From NCBI GenBank assembly GCA_016927065.1, contig JAFGNJ010000027.1:1-36505 (forward strand): a stretch of 36,505 nucleotides of DNA. Direction: 5' to 3'. Numbering within the stretch: the stretch's first letter is position 1; each line of letters opens with the position of its first letter. Positions 8,413-16,968 of this stretch are shown here, one piece after another. The position numbers were made by a program, and so were the translations under genes. Source of the DNA: Deltaproteobacteria bacterium (GTDB lineage Bacteria > Desulfobacterota > B13-G15 > RBG-16-54-18). A model generated the notes under the pieces. That model searched no databases. It worked only from the letters and a program-made list of their open reading frames with translations, and was not told the origin of the DNA.

Positions 8413-9159
8413 CTACACGTGGCGTTGTTTTCTTCGGTGTTTTCTGGAACTGTCTTTCCAGGTTCTTCCCTTTTCCTTCTTGCGCAGTGGTTCCATTCTC
8501 ATGTTGAGCAGGACAGAACCGGGCAGCTCCCGTTCGAGGGGTGGTTCTTCCCGTTTTTCCAAGGGTCTTTTTTCAGTCTGTTTTTTGTCCGGGAGAACCT
8601 TGGAGATGGGAGGACCGCTGATATAGTCAGGCGGGATGTGCTCCGTCAGATAGATCAAGGGATTGGCTTGATAAAATATGATCCCTTCGTCGGAGGCCCG
8701 CTGGGCCTGTATCTCCAAGAGGACGGGTTGTGGGTCGCGGCGCCTGCCGATCCTTACGGCGAGTTCCGGGGAGGTGGCGAGGTGGACGTATTGACGTCCC
8801 ATGGGATTGAGTCCGTGTTGGAGTATGTGCGTATATGCCTTTCTTCTAGTCCCGTGATAGAGGGCAGGAGGGGGGGAACCCGGCTCATATCGTATTGCTT
8901 GGGGGAGTGAGTGCCCATAGGCGGCCCTGATACGTTCGTCCTTGACCTCAAACCGCTCCCGATCACTGGTCAACACTGCCTCCATGATATGAGAACGCCT
9001 CACATACGACCACCCCGGTTCCTCGGTGATGGCCTGTTGCAGTTCTTTAAGGGAGACGTAACCGTCCTCATCGAGGACCATGCCAAATTCATCAGGGCGG
9101 TGCCGCAAGATGTAGGCCATGAGCTTGCTCAATGCGGTAACCTTATGTCGATGGGACAT
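8413..9159 (-). CDS. kptA: RNA 2'-phosphotransferase KptA/Tpt1
   Basis: The family transfers a 2'-phosphate from RNA to NAD+, giving ADP-ribose 1''-2''-cyclic phosphate. The protein (248 residues) has the N-terminal winged-helix lobe (ALSKLMAYILRHRPDEFGM, DGYVSLKELQQAI) and the ADP-ribosyltransferase lobe with LYHGTRRKAYTHIL, YVHLATSPELAVRIGRRR and GIIFYQANPLIYLTEHIP. Typical bacterial KptA is about 180 residues; the extra ~60 C-terminal residues are Arg/Lys/Glu-rich and look disordered, perhaps RNA-binding. It starts 1 nt after the stop of the upstream cysteine protein. The native substrate in bacteria is uncertain. Confidence 0.92.
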   Translation of the reverse strand: MSHRHKVTALSKLMAYILRHRPDEFGMVLDEDGYVSLKELQQAITEEPGWSYVRRSHIMEAVLTSDRERFEVKDERIRAAYGHSLPQAIRYEPGSPPPALYHGTRRKAYTHILQHGLNPMGRQYVHLATSPELAVRIGRRRDPQPVLLEIQAQRASDEGIIFYQANPLIYLTEHIPPDYISGPPISKVLPDKKQTEKRPLEKREEPPLERELPGSVLLNMRMEPLRKKEKGRTWKDSSRKHRRKQRHV

Positions 9160-9160
9160 T

Positions 9161-9532
9161 TCAGTGTAGCCTCTGCTGAAACTCCTCTTTGTATTCTGTT
9201 AATTCCTCTAAAAACTTCTCTATGTATTTGAGGGTCTGGTCTTTTAATTCTGTTTGGCCGCTGGAGGCGTACAGATACATAAGTTTGACGATGGTTTGAT
9301 ACGTGCCCTGTGGGTCTTTACACACACTCTCTAAGGGACAGATGAGGCAGTTTTCCTGGTAATCCAGGCAAAAGGCGCCTCCCATGCGGACACTTTTGAT
9401 GATGGGGCCAAGGTCTGACAATTCTTCCAATGAGCGAAGCGAATCCTTGATCCCCTTCCACTTTTCTATAGTGATATCAAAGAGGTTTTCTCCCCTCCGA
9501 TATTTCGATACGATCTCCTGTAAGGTCAACAT
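9161..9532 (-). CDS. Hypothetical small cysteine-motif protein
   Basis: I do not recognise this 123-residue protein. It has one compact cysteine cluster in the middle (C-x6-C-x2-C-x6-C, in FCLDYQENCLICPLESVC), which could bind zinc or an Fe-S cluster, flanked by helical, charged sequence. Its stop is separated from the kptA start by a single nucleotide, so the two are almost certainly translated from one message. A role in the RNA process served by KptA is a guess from context only. Confidence 0.7.
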   Translation of the reverse strand: MLTLQEIVSKYRRGENLFDITIEKWKGIKDSLRSLEELSDLGPIIKSVRMGGAFCLDYQENCLICPLESVCKDPQGTYQTIVKLMYLYASSGQTELKDQTLKYIEKFLEELTEYKEEFQQRLH

Positions 9533-9573
9533 CCTAACAGTAATCCTTTCCCGTTACTGGATGCAGTAACTAC

Positions 9574-9610
9574 TACCCTCGTCTCCTCAACAATTATCTT
9601 CACGAGGGTA
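9574..9610 (-). promoter_or_regulatory. Inverted repeat just after the predicted transcription start
   Basis: TACCCTCGT (9574-9582) and ACGAGGGTA (9602-9610) form a perfect 9-bp inverted repeat with a 19-nt centre. It begins within a few nt of the predicted start (about 9612) of the cysteine-protein/kptA operon. A second short repeat, GTTACT/AGTAAC (9553-9570), follows. It could be an operator or an mRNA hairpin. The rest of the 9533-9837 gap shows nothing else apart from the promoter. Confidence 0.45.
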
Positions 9611-9618
9611 TCATTTCT

Positions 9619-9646
9619 ATAATAATCTAAGGGAATTCTTTGTCAA
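9619..9646 (-). promoter_or_regulatory. Sigma70-type promoter for the kptA operon
   Basis: On the minus strand TTGACA (9646-9641) and TATTAT (9624-9619) are spaced 16 nt apart, upstream of the cysteine protein, kptA and probably the DUF1844 gene. Confidence 0.55.
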
Positions 9647-9837
9647 TCTTTGCTTTGCGAATAAACCTTCTCGGTGACGGTGGGTTAACAGGTGATAAAT
9701 TTGAAAGGTATTTCAGGCCTCAATGCAGGGGGTCGGAGATTTACGTCGTGTATGTCTCAGGGGATCCGCAATCCTTCATCCTCTTCGCTACGGTTATGGT
9801 TTGTGACTCTCTAGCTTCAACGGTGTCCGCTGCTCCC

Positions 9838-10197
9838 CTAGCCGGTTTTCTTGATGATCCTGTTTGCTTCATCGACATAGATAAGTTTGGGGCGGTGATG
9901 AGCATACTCTTGTTCAAAGAAAAGGCCGTAGCTGGCAATGATGACTACGTCGCCCTTGCTCGCCTTACGGGCCGCAGCTCCGTTGATGCAGATGACCCCG
10001 GAATTCCGCTCCCCTTTTATGGTATAGGTCTCAAAACGGTTCCCATTGGTCACATTGTAGATCTGGACCTGCTCGAATGGTAGGATATCCGCGGCCTCCA
10101 TCAGTGCTTCATCAATGGTGATACTCCCCTCATAGTCAAGGTTTGCATCGGTTACGCTCGCCCGATGGATTTTGGCCTTTAACATAATTCTCTGCAC
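9838..10197 (-). CDS. panD: Aspartate 1-decarboxylase
   Basis: Converts L-aspartate to beta-alanine for pantothenate synthesis. The protein is a pyruvoyl enzyme made by self-cleavage at Gly-Ser in [10 protein letters not shown] chose the GTG at 10197 because AAGGAGG lies 7 nt upstream, inside the last codons of panC, and because it puts the cleavage site at Gly24-Ser25, the numbering known for E. coli PanD. The alternative ATG four codons later would sit too far from that site. Conserved [21 protein letters not shown] and GDVVIIASY segments are present. It is the last gene of panB-panC-panD. Confidence 0.95.
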   Translation of the reverse strand: MQRIMLKAKIHRASVTDANLDYEGSITIDEALMEAADILPFEQVQIYNVTNGNRFETYTIKGERNSGVICINGAAARKASKGDVVIIASYGLFFEQEYAHHRPKLIYVDEANRIIKKTG

Positions 10198-10199
10198 GG

Positions 10200-11048
10200 T
10201 TATTCCTCCTTCAGAATGATGTTGTCGAGCAATCTGGTCTTGCCTATTTTTACAGCCAGGGCGATAATTGCCTCGCCCTTAATTTCCTCGATGTCCTCTA
10301 GGGTATGGACATCGCATATCTTGACATAGTCGATTGTGGCCGATTTTTGCTCCTTGATGATCCCCGTGATCTCGGTGAGGATCTTTGCTGCACTCCTTTG
10401 ACCCTGAAGAAAAAGCTCTTTTCCTTTTAAGAGAGATCGATACAGACTCAAAGCCTCTTTCCTTTCTTTTGCGGTGAGGTAGGTGTTGCGAGAGCTCATA
10501 GCCAGGCCATCGGATTCCCTGATTGTGGGTATGCCGATAACCTCGATGTCCATATTGAGATCCCTTGCCATTTGTTTGATTGCAATCAGTTGTTGGTAAT
10601 CCTTTTCACCGAAGATGGCGAGGTGAGGCTTCACGATGTTGAACAGCTTGGCAACCACCGTGGTCACCCCGCGGAAGTGGCCGGGGCGGGAGGTGCCGCA
10701 CAGGTTCTTGGTAACCTGTTCCACTTCCACGCAGGTCTGGAATCCGTCGGGGTACATATCCTGCGACGGTGGGGTAAAGCAGATATCCACCCCCACCCCC
10801 TTGAGTAACGCGAGATCACGTTTCATGTCCCGCGGATATCGTTCATAGTCTTCCCCAGGACCGAACTGGGTGGGATTGACGAAGATGCTGACAATCAGGA
10901 CATCCCCTCGCTTTTTTCCCTCGTGCATCAATGTAAGATGACCTTTGTGTAGATACCCCATGGTGGGGACGAAGGCGATCTTCTTTCCCTCCAGGCGGAG
11001 CTGTTCCGAGCGTCGCTGCATCTCTTTGGCTGTTGCGATGATCTCCAT
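10200..11048 (-). CDS. panC: Pantothenate synthetase
   Basis: Condenses pantoate and beta-alanine using ATP (via pantoyl adenylate). The 282-residue protein shows [16 protein letters not shown] (the HIGH-type ATP site), [48 protein letters not shown] and the KMSKS-like AMSSRNTYL. It lies 7 nt after panB and 2 nt before panD. The in-line operon order means the two substrates (from PanB plus a ketopantoate reductase, and from PanD) are made together. No ketopantoate reductase gene is in the window. Confidence 0.97.
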   Translation of the reverse strand: MEIIATAKEMQRRSEQLRLEGKKIAFVPTMGYLHKGHLTLMHEGKKRGDVLIVSIFVNPTQFGPGEDYERYPRDMKRDLALLKGVGVDICFTPPSQDMYPDGFQTCVEVEQVTKNLCGTSRPGHFRGVTTVVAKLFNIVKPHLAIFGEKDYQQLIAIKQMARDLNMDIEVIGIPTIRESDGLAMSSRNTYLTAKERKEALSLYRSLLKGKELFLQGQRSAAKILTEITGIIKEQKSATIDYVKICDVHTLEDIEEIKGEAIIALAVKIGKTRLLDNIILKEE

Positions 11049-11055
11049 GGTGTGC

Positions 11056-11862
11056 TCAGAGGTGAAAACTCTGTTCCTCCGTGGGGAATTTTTTCTTCCG
11101 TACCTCGTCCATATATTCCTCCACCGCCTGGGAGATGACCTGCTGCAGGTTGACGTAGCTCTTCACGAATTTTGGGCGGAAATCTCCCATGAGGCCCAGC
11201 AGATCGTGGATCACCAGCACCTGGCCGTCACAGTGGATCCCCGCCCCGATGCCGATGGTGGGGATGCTCAACTGTTCGGTGATCTCCTGTGCCAGTTCGG
11301 TGGGGATACATTCCATGACCACGGAGAATGCTCCCGCCTCCTCCACTGCCACGGCATCCGCAATGATTTTTTGTTTTTGTTCTTCCACCTTGCCCTGTAC
11401 CTTATGCCCCCCCATCTGATGGATGGATTGGGGGGTGAGGCCGATGTGTCCCATGACCGGGATGTCGATATCGACGATGGCCCTGATGACCTCCTTCATA
11501 TTGACGCCCCCCTCCAACTTTACCGCCTCGGCGCCGCTCTCTTTGATCATCCTCCCCGCATTCCGTTTGGCGTCCTCTATGCTGATCTGATATGACATAA
11601 AGGGCATATCGATGACCACGAAGGCCCGCTGTACCCCCTTTATCACGGCCCTGGTGTGGTAGATCATTTCATCGATGGTAACCGGGAGGGTGTTGGGGTA
11701 CCCCGCCACCACCGAACCCGCAGAATCTCCCACCAGGAGAATGTCCACCCCGGCCTGATCTAAGATCCGGGCGAAGGGGGTATCGTAGGCGGTGAGCATG
11801 GTGATCTTTTCACCTTTCTCCTTCATGGCCTTTATGCTCGGTACCGTCACTTTCTGAGTCAT
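11056..11862 (-). CDS. panB: Ketopantoate hydroxymethyltransferase
   Basis: Transfers a hydroxymethyl group from methylenetetrahydrofolate to 2-ketoisovalerate, the first committed step to pantothenate. The 268-residue protein has [26 protein letters not shown] (quoted from its N-terminus as [10 protein letters not shown] and ILLVGDSAG), [15 protein letters not shown], and [28 protein letters not shown] precedes the ATG at 11862. It is the first of the three pan genes. Confidence 0.97.
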   Translation of the reverse strand: MTQKVTVPSIKAMKEKGEKITMLTAYDTPFARILDQAGVDILLVGDSAGSVVAGYPNTLPVTIDEMIYHTRAVIKGVQRAFVVIDMPFMSYQISIEDAKRNAGRMIKESGAEAVKLEGGVNMKEVIRAIVDIDIPVMGHIGLTPQSIHQMGGHKVQGKVEEQKQKIIADAVAVEEAGAFSVVMECIPTELAQEITEQLSIPTIGIGAGIHCDGQVLVIHDLLGLMGDFRPKFVKSYVNLQQVISQAVEEYMDEVRKKKFPTEEQSFHL

Positions 11863-11900
11863 GTGAGCCTCCTTGCTTTTTTGTTACGCCCTAAAACCAA

Positions 11901-11929
11901 AGGCCTTCTGGAAACGGTCCAGAAGGCCT
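11901..11929 (-). terminator. Perfect 12-bp hairpin between the kinase and panB
   Basis: AGGCCTTCTGGA (11901-11912), a 5-nt loop and TCCAGAAGGCCT (11918-11929) form a 12-bp perfect stem. On the minus strand it is followed by TTGGTTTTAG, a modest T-rich tail; on the plus strand the tail is richer in T, but there is no plus-strand gene to end. It probably ends the deoxynucleoside kinase transcript or limits read-through into panB. Confidence 0.6.
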
Positions 11930-11978
11930 CTTCGCTTTCTTCTTTGTTCTTTTTTGTACCTTCCGTCCCAGTCCAGCC

Positions 11979-12623
11979 TTACCTGGATCCAAGCGGCTTG
12001 TAATACCATGTCCCTTTTCTGGTCCCTTTGATCTCTTTTACAAGATCCTCAAAATCCTCTCTCTCTTGAACAAAATCTATCTCCGTCGCATCCACTACCA
12101 GAAGAGGGGAATTGTTGTAGTAGAAGAAGTAATCTCTATATGCCTCGGTAACCTCCTCCAAATACTCGAGTGTGATGTTTCTCTCGGATCGCACCCCCCG
12201 TGCCCTGATCCTCTCTTTCAGAACCTCTGGCCGGGCCTGCAACAGAATCACCAAATCGGGCCTTGTGATCCTGGCCTCCAAGAGCGTATATAAAGAATCA
12301 TACAGCCTGAGCTCGTCTTTGTCAAGATTTATGTGGGCGAAGATCCGGTCACGGTCAAAGAGGTGGTCGCTGATGATCATCCTCTGGAAGAGATCCAACT
12401 GGTTGAGGTCTTTTTGCTGCTGATAGCGGGTGAGAAGGAAGAATATCTGTGTCTGAAAGGCGTATCGTTTCTTATCCCGATAGAATTTATCCAGAAAGGG
12501 GTTGTCCTCGGTCTGTTCAAGGAGTAGATCGCCTTCCAGTTCCGAGGCCAGCATCCGGGCCAGGCTCGTCTTGCCCACCCCGATGGGTCCCTCAACCGCG
12601 ATATAGCGCTTTTCCTCCTCCAT
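11979..12623 (-). CDS. Deoxynucleoside kinase (dAdo/dGuo kinase family)
   Basis: Phosphorylates deoxynucleosides in salvage. The 214-residue protein has the P-loop GPIGVGKTS near residue 12, the substrate motif SDHLFDRDRIFA, a LID-type arginine cluster RIRARGVRSERN and a C-terminal YY..SPLLVVDATEIDF segment. The length matches bacterial deoxyadenosine/deoxyguanosine kinases; base preference cannot be read from sequence. It precedes panB by 116 nt with a hairpin between, so it may be transcribed separately. The sequence upstream, 12624-12845, is non-coding and increasingly AT-rich. Confidence 0.87.
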   Translation of the reverse strand: MEEEKRYIAVEGPIGVGKTSLARMLASELEGDLLLEQTEDNPFLDKFYRDKKRYAFQTQIFFLLTRYQQQKDLNQLDLFQRMIISDHLFDRDRIFAHINLDKDELRLYDSLYTLLEARITRPDLVILLQARPEVLKERIRARGVRSERNITLEYLEEVTEAYRDYFFYYNNSPLLVVDATEIDFVQEREDFEDLVKEIKGTRKGTWYYKPLGSR

Positions 12624-12845
12624 GTGAGATCCTTATATATTATCCCTTTGTCATCATTACGATATCGAGGGTGACTCTGCGGTTTGTAACGTATCACAGG
12701 CCCATGGGTCCTGTCCATCCTTGCAAGGCTACATTAGCCAAAGACTGGTTTACATCCAGTGCGCATCGTATTTGAAAGCTAATAATTAGTTGAAATAACT
12801 AAAAAAAGATAAATTATGATTAATAATCATCAAAAAAATATTGAT

Positions 12846-12859
12846 AAACTTATAAGTTT
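12846..12859. promoter_or_regulatory. 14-bp perfect palindrome upstream of the fdh promoter
   Basis: AAACTTATAAGTTT is a perfect palindrome ending 14 nt before the -35 box of the formate dehydrogenase promoter, a usual place for an activator site. No regulator can be assigned; the LysR gene downstream is one candidate. Confidence 0.4.
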
Positions 12860-12873
12860 TTATTAAAATAAGC

Positions 12874-12902
12874 TTGACAGAATATAAGGCTTCTGTGATA
12901 AC
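12874..12902 (+). promoter_or_regulatory. Probable promoter of the formate dehydrogenase operon
   Basis: TTGACA at 12874-12879 is followed 16-17 nt later by TGTGATAAC (TGATAA at 12896-12901). It lies within an AT-rich stretch and predicts a start near 12908, so the leader before fdhA is about 160 nt. Confidence 0.5.
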
Positions 12903-12931
12903 CTATATCTATATACTGAGGGGAGGTATGT

Positions 12932-12955
12932 ATGTTTTTCTTAAACGGTGTTTAA
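12932..12955 (+). CDS. Possible 7-codon leader peptide of fdh
   Basis: ATG at 12932 reads MFFLNGV then TAA, with GAGGGGAGG ending 5 nt upstream. Its second half overlaps a perfect 7-bp hairpin (CTTAAAC/GTTTAAG, 12940-12956), and the terminator hairpin starts 2 nt later. A start at 12928 in another frame is also possible. This may be a leader whose translation affects folding, or chance. Confidence 0.3.
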   Translation: MFFLNGV

Positions 12956-12957
12956 GG

Positions 12958-12995
12958 GAGAGGAAGCCTATGTAAAGGCTTACTCTCTTTTTTTT
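12958..12995 (+). terminator. Strong intrinsic terminator inside the fdh leader
   Basis: GAGAGGAAGCCT (12958-12969) pairs with AGGCTTACTCTC (12976-12987) with one mismatch and a 6-nt loop, followed by eight T (12988-12995). It lies after the promoter and 71 nt before the fdhA start, so it can act as an attenuator for the operon. Confidence 0.75.
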
Positions 12996-13066
12996 AATAT
13001 TTTCAAGGAGATAAGAGAAGTATCTCTTGTCTCAATAGAAAACAGAAGAGGGGAGGAAGACATTAG

Positions 13067-16000
13067 ATGAAGGTAACACGACGGGACTTCATAAAGATTT
13101 CAGGAGCGACGGCGACTGGTTTGGTAGTCAGTCAGCTGGGGTTTGATCTGTCCCCGGTGTCTGCCTATGCTGCCACACTGCGCATCAAAGGGGCGAAAGA
13201 GACGACTACCATCTGTCCCTACTGCGCGGTCGGGTGCGGAATTATTTGCCACTCGAAAGGCGGAAAGGTGATCAACACCGAGGGAGACCCCGATCACCCC
13301 ATTAACCAAGGGGCACTCTGCGCTAAAGGGGCGGCCCTCTATCAGTGGGTGAACAATGACAGCAGGCTCACCACGCCCCTGTACCGTGCCCCCGGGAGCA
13401 CCAGTTGGAAATCTGTCTCCTGGAACTGGGCCTTGGCTGAGATAGCCAAACGGGTCAAAGATGCCAGGGATAAGGGATTCATCAAGACCAATACCAAGGG
13501 TCAAGTGGTGAATAGGACGGAGAGTATCGCCCACGTCGGGTCAGCCGCCTTAGACAATGAAGAATGTTGGACCCTGCAGGCCATGATGAGGGCCCTGGGG
13601 CTCGTCTATATCGAGCACCAGGCACGTATCTGACACAGCGCTACTGTAGCGGCTCTGGCAGAGTCGTTCGGACGTGGCGCCATGACCAATCACTGGATCG
13701 ACATTGGCAACAGCGATTGTATCCTTATAATGGGGAGCAACGCCGCTGAGAACCACCCCATTTCCTTCAAATGGGTGACCAAGGCAATGCAAGAGGGAGC
13801 CACCCTTATTTCCGTTGATCCCCGATTTACCCGCACCTCTTCCAAGGCCGACATCTATGCACCTATCCGGTCAGGGACCGATATTGCCTTCTTGGGCGGG
13901 ATGATCAAGTACATCCTCGACAACAACCTCTATTTTCGGGAATACGTGTCCGAGTACACCAACGCTTCGTTCATTCTGAGTACGAAATATGGCTTCAGGG
14001 ACGGACTCTTTTCGGGATACGATCCCAAGACCAGAACCTATAATAAAAGCTACTGGGCATTTGAGATGGATAGCAAGGGTATCCCAAAAAAGGATCGGAG
14101 CCTCAAGCACCAACGGAGCGTCTTCCAGCAGCTCAAGAAGCATTACTCCCGCTACACCCTCGACAAGGTATCGGCCATAACCGGCACCCCCCAGTCCTTG
14201 CTCACAAAGATATACAGGACCTATGCGGCCACCTGCAGGAAAGGCAAGGCCGGTACGATCATGTACGCCATGGGTTGGACCCAGCATACGGTAGGTGTCC
14301 AGAACATCAGGACCATGGCCATGATTCAACTCTTATTGGGTAACATGGGGGTGGCCGGCGGTGGTGTCAATGCACTCAGGGGTGAGTCCAACGTGCAGGG
14401 CTCCACTGACCATTGTCTGCTCTATCACATTATACCTGGCTACATGTCTACGCCGAGCACCACATGGCCTACCCTCGCTGATTATCGTAAGAGAAGGCCC
14501 ACGAGCGCTGATCCCTTGAGCGCTAACTGGTGGCAGAATGAACCGAAGTATATGGTGAGTTTCCTCAAATCCATGTTTGGAGATGCGGCCACTGCTACCA
14601 ACGAGTTCGGCTACCAGTGGCTTCCCAAGGTGGAGGCTGGGGTAGACTATTCTTGGTTGAACCTCTTTGATGCGATGTATAAGGGGAAGTTCACCGGGTT
14701 CTTCGCGTGGGGGCAGAACCCCGCGTGCTCCGGGGCCAATGCCAATAAGACCAGACAGGCCATGGCCAAGCTCAAATGGCTGGTAAACGTCAATATGTTT
14801 GATAATGAGACCGCTTCCTTCTGGAAGGGGCCGGGGATGGACCCCAAGAAGATCCAGACCGAAGTCTTTTTCCTTCCCTGTGCGGTATCGGCGGAGAAGG
14901 AGGGTTCAATCACCAACTCAGGGCGCTGGATGCAGTGGCGCTATGCGGCGGCTAAGCCGCCGGGAAAGGCCAAACCTGATGGTGATATGATCGTCGAGCT
15001 CTTCGAAAAGATACAGGATCTCTACCGGAAAGAAAAAGGAGTCTTGCCGGAACCGATCGTCAACCTCAAGTGGGACTACACCACAAAAGGCAAATTCGAC
15101 GCACATAAGGTGGCAAAGGAGATAAACGGCTATTTTGTGAAGGACGTGACCATTAATGATACAACCTATAAGAAAGGTACCCTTGTTCCCTCCTTTGCCT
15201 TCCTGCAGGATGATGGTTCCACCTCTTCGGCTAACTGGCTCTACTGCAACTCCTACACCGAGAAGGGGAATATGGCAGCCCGGCGGGGCCTGAAAGATGC
15301 CTCCGGTATCGGACTCTATTTAGAGTGGTCGTGGTGCTGGCCGGTAAACCGCCGGATCATCTACAACCGCGCCTCGGTAGACCTCAAGGGCCAACCATGG
15401 GATACGAAACATCCGGTGATCAGCTGGATTGGTGATAAGTGGGTGGGTGATGTGCCTGATGGTGGGTGGCCACCGATGGCCAATCCCGATGGGACTCCTA
15501 ACCCAAAGTCCAAGTATCCCTTCATCATGAAGGAAGAGGGATTCGCCCACATCTTCGGACCGGGACGGCCGGATGGGCCCTTCCCTGAGCACTATGAACC
15601 CTTAGAATGCCCGGTGGAGCGAAACCTCATGAGCTCCCAGTTCATTAACCCCACCGTGAAGCAATTTGAGTCTGAGCTGGATAAGCGCTTCACCTGCGAT
15701 CCCCGTTATCCGTTTGTAGGCACCACCTATCGGGTAACCGAGCACTGGCAGACCGGTATTGCGACTCGGTGGCAGCCGTGGTTGCTTGAAGCGCAGCCCC
15801 AGCAGTTCTGTGAGATGAGTGAAGAGCTGGCACGGCTGAGGGGTATCAAGAATGGTGATCAGGTGATCGTGGAGTCAGGCCGCGGCAAGGTGACTGCGGT
15901 GGCCATGGTGACCAAGCGTTTTAAGCCCCTCAAGGTAATGGGGCAGACGGTCCACGAAGTCGGGTTGCCGTGGTGCTTCGGCTGGGTACACCCCAAGGAC

Positions 16001-16099
16001 GGTGGTGACTCGTCCAACCTGTTGACCCCGTCAGTGGGCGATCCCAACACGACAATACCTGAGACCAAAGCTTTCATGGTCAACGTGCGAAAGGCATAA
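13067..16099 (+). CDS. fdhA: Formate dehydrogenase alpha subunit, selenocysteine-containing (UGA at 13631)
   Basis: This is one gene of 1010 codons read through an in-frame TGA at 13631-13633 (residue 189). The context EHQARI-Sec-HSATVAALAESFGRGAMTN matches the Sec site of E. coli FdnG (V-Sec-HGPTVASLA..FGRGAMTNHW). A conventional reading would split it at 13633/13682 in the same frame. A Tat signal (RRDFIK, residues 5-10) sends it to the periplasm. A 4Fe-4S site (CPYCAVGC...CAKGA) and the molybdopterin domains follow, ending with the dinucleotide-binding domain. It oxidises formate (or reduces CO2) with Mo or W bis-pterin cofactor. The beta subunit follows by 15 nt; no cytochrome b-type gamma subunit is present. 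Confidence 0.95.
13631..13666 (+). promoter_or_regulatory. UGA codon and bacterial SECIS-like hairpin of fdhA
   Basis: TGA at 13631 is followed by a hairpin: CGGCTCT (13650-13656), loop GGC, AGAGTCG (13660-13666), seven pairs with one G-U. The loop starts 23 nt after the UGA and begins with G, as in described bacterial SECIS elements that recruit SelB. Confidence 0.7.
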
Positions 16100-16114
16100 A
16101 GGAGGTGATCCAAC

Positions 16115-16852
16115 ATGGCTGATAAAACATTCTTTATCGATACAACCCGGTGCACCGCTTGTCGCGGCTGTCAGATAGCCTGTAAAGAGTGGAACCAGAA
16201 TCCCGCTACCACAACCAAAAACTGGGGAAGTTTCCAGAACCCTGAGGATCTCTCCTTTGTGACCTATAAGCTCGTTCGCTTCTCCGAGGTGGTTTCGGAT
16301 GGGGAGCTACGCTGGTACTTCTTCCCCGATCAGTGCCGTCACTGTATAGAGCCTCCATGCAAAGATATCGCCGAGTCTCTGGGCTATAAAAAGGCCATCA
16401 CGAAAGATGAGGCGACCGGTGCGGTGATCTTTAATGAAAAGGTGAAGATAAAACAACAGGACTTCGAGGAGATCAAGGACTCCTGTCCCTTTAATATCCC
16501 ACGATATGATGCCAAAAAGATGGCTATCGCTAAATGCACCATGTGCATTGACCGCGTCTCCAATGGGCTGGTTCCTGCTTGTGTCAAGACCTGTCCTACA
16601 GGGACCATGAACTTTGGCGATCGGAGCCAGATGTTGGCCCTGGCTAATAAGCGTTTGAAAGAGCTTAAGGCCGAACACCCCAAGGCCCAACTGCTCAATG
16701 CCGAGGATGTCCGTACCATCTTTCTGGTCATCGATGACTCTGAGAAGTACTATGAGTTTGCCAAGTCACACGGCCCCTTGGGGATAACCCGTTTGGTGGC
16801 CATGAAGAAACTCATCAGCCCGCTGGTGAGATTGACGGGATTGAAGGGATAG
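16115..16852 (+). CDS. fdhB: Formate dehydrogenase beta (iron-sulfur) subunit
   Basis: This 245-residue ferredoxin-like electron-transfer subunit has four 4Fe-4S motifs: CTACRGCQIAC, CRHCIEPPC, a CPFNIPRY-containing site and CTMCID...CVKTC. It passes electrons from the molybdenum subunit outward. E. coli FdnH ends in a membrane helix; here the C-terminus (MKKLISPLVRLTGLKG) is not a membrane segment, so the enzyme is probably a soluble periplasmic AB dimer that hands electrons to c-type cytochromes. It has no signal of its own, so it should be co-exported with the Tat-bearing alpha subunit. AAGGAGG precedes the start. Confidence 0.93.
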   Translation: MADKTFFIDTTRCTACRGCQIACKEWNQNPATTTKNWGSFQNPEDLSFVTYKLVRFSEVVSDGELRWYFFPDQCRHCIEPPCKDIAESLGYKKAITKDEATGAVIFNEKVKIKQQDFEEIKDSCPFNIPRYDAKKMAIAKCTMCIDRVSNGLVPACVKTCPTGTMNFGDRSQMLALANKRLKELKAEHPKAQLLNAEDVRTIFLVIDDSEKYYEFAKSHGPLGITRLVAMKKLISPLVRLTGLKG

Positions 16853-16878
16853 TTTATCCTTCAGGAAACATCAGAGGT

Positions 16879-16923
16879 GGGCTTGTCCTGTGAGGGGTTC
16901 CTCTCGGGACAAGCCCTTTCTTT
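16879..16923 (+). terminator. Intrinsic terminator after fdhB
   Basis: GGGCTTGTCC (16879-16888) pairs with GGACAAGCCC (16907-16916), with an inner GAGG/CCTC stem, then TTTCTTT. It separates the structural genes from fdhE. Confidence 0.8.
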
Positions 16924-16934
16924 ACGCGCAGAGA

Positions 16935-16943
16935 TGGTATACT
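16935..16943 (+). promoter_or_regulatory. Extended -10 promoter for fdhE
   Basis: TGGTATACT (TGn plus TATACT) lies 26 nt before the fdhE ATG and just after the fdhB terminator; no good -35 is visible. It would explain separate fdhE transcription. Confidence 0.4.
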
Positions 16944-16968
16944 ATTATTAGAAAGGAGAATATTATCC

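Noticed and set aside
9640..10083. Plus-strand frame of 147 codons over panD
   Set aside because: Shadow of panD, and it starts in the promoter region of the kptA operon.
13067..13633. Truncated formate dehydrogenase or two separate genes
   Set aside because: The TGA is exactly at the known Sec site, the frame continues without shift, and a SECIS-like hairpin follows.
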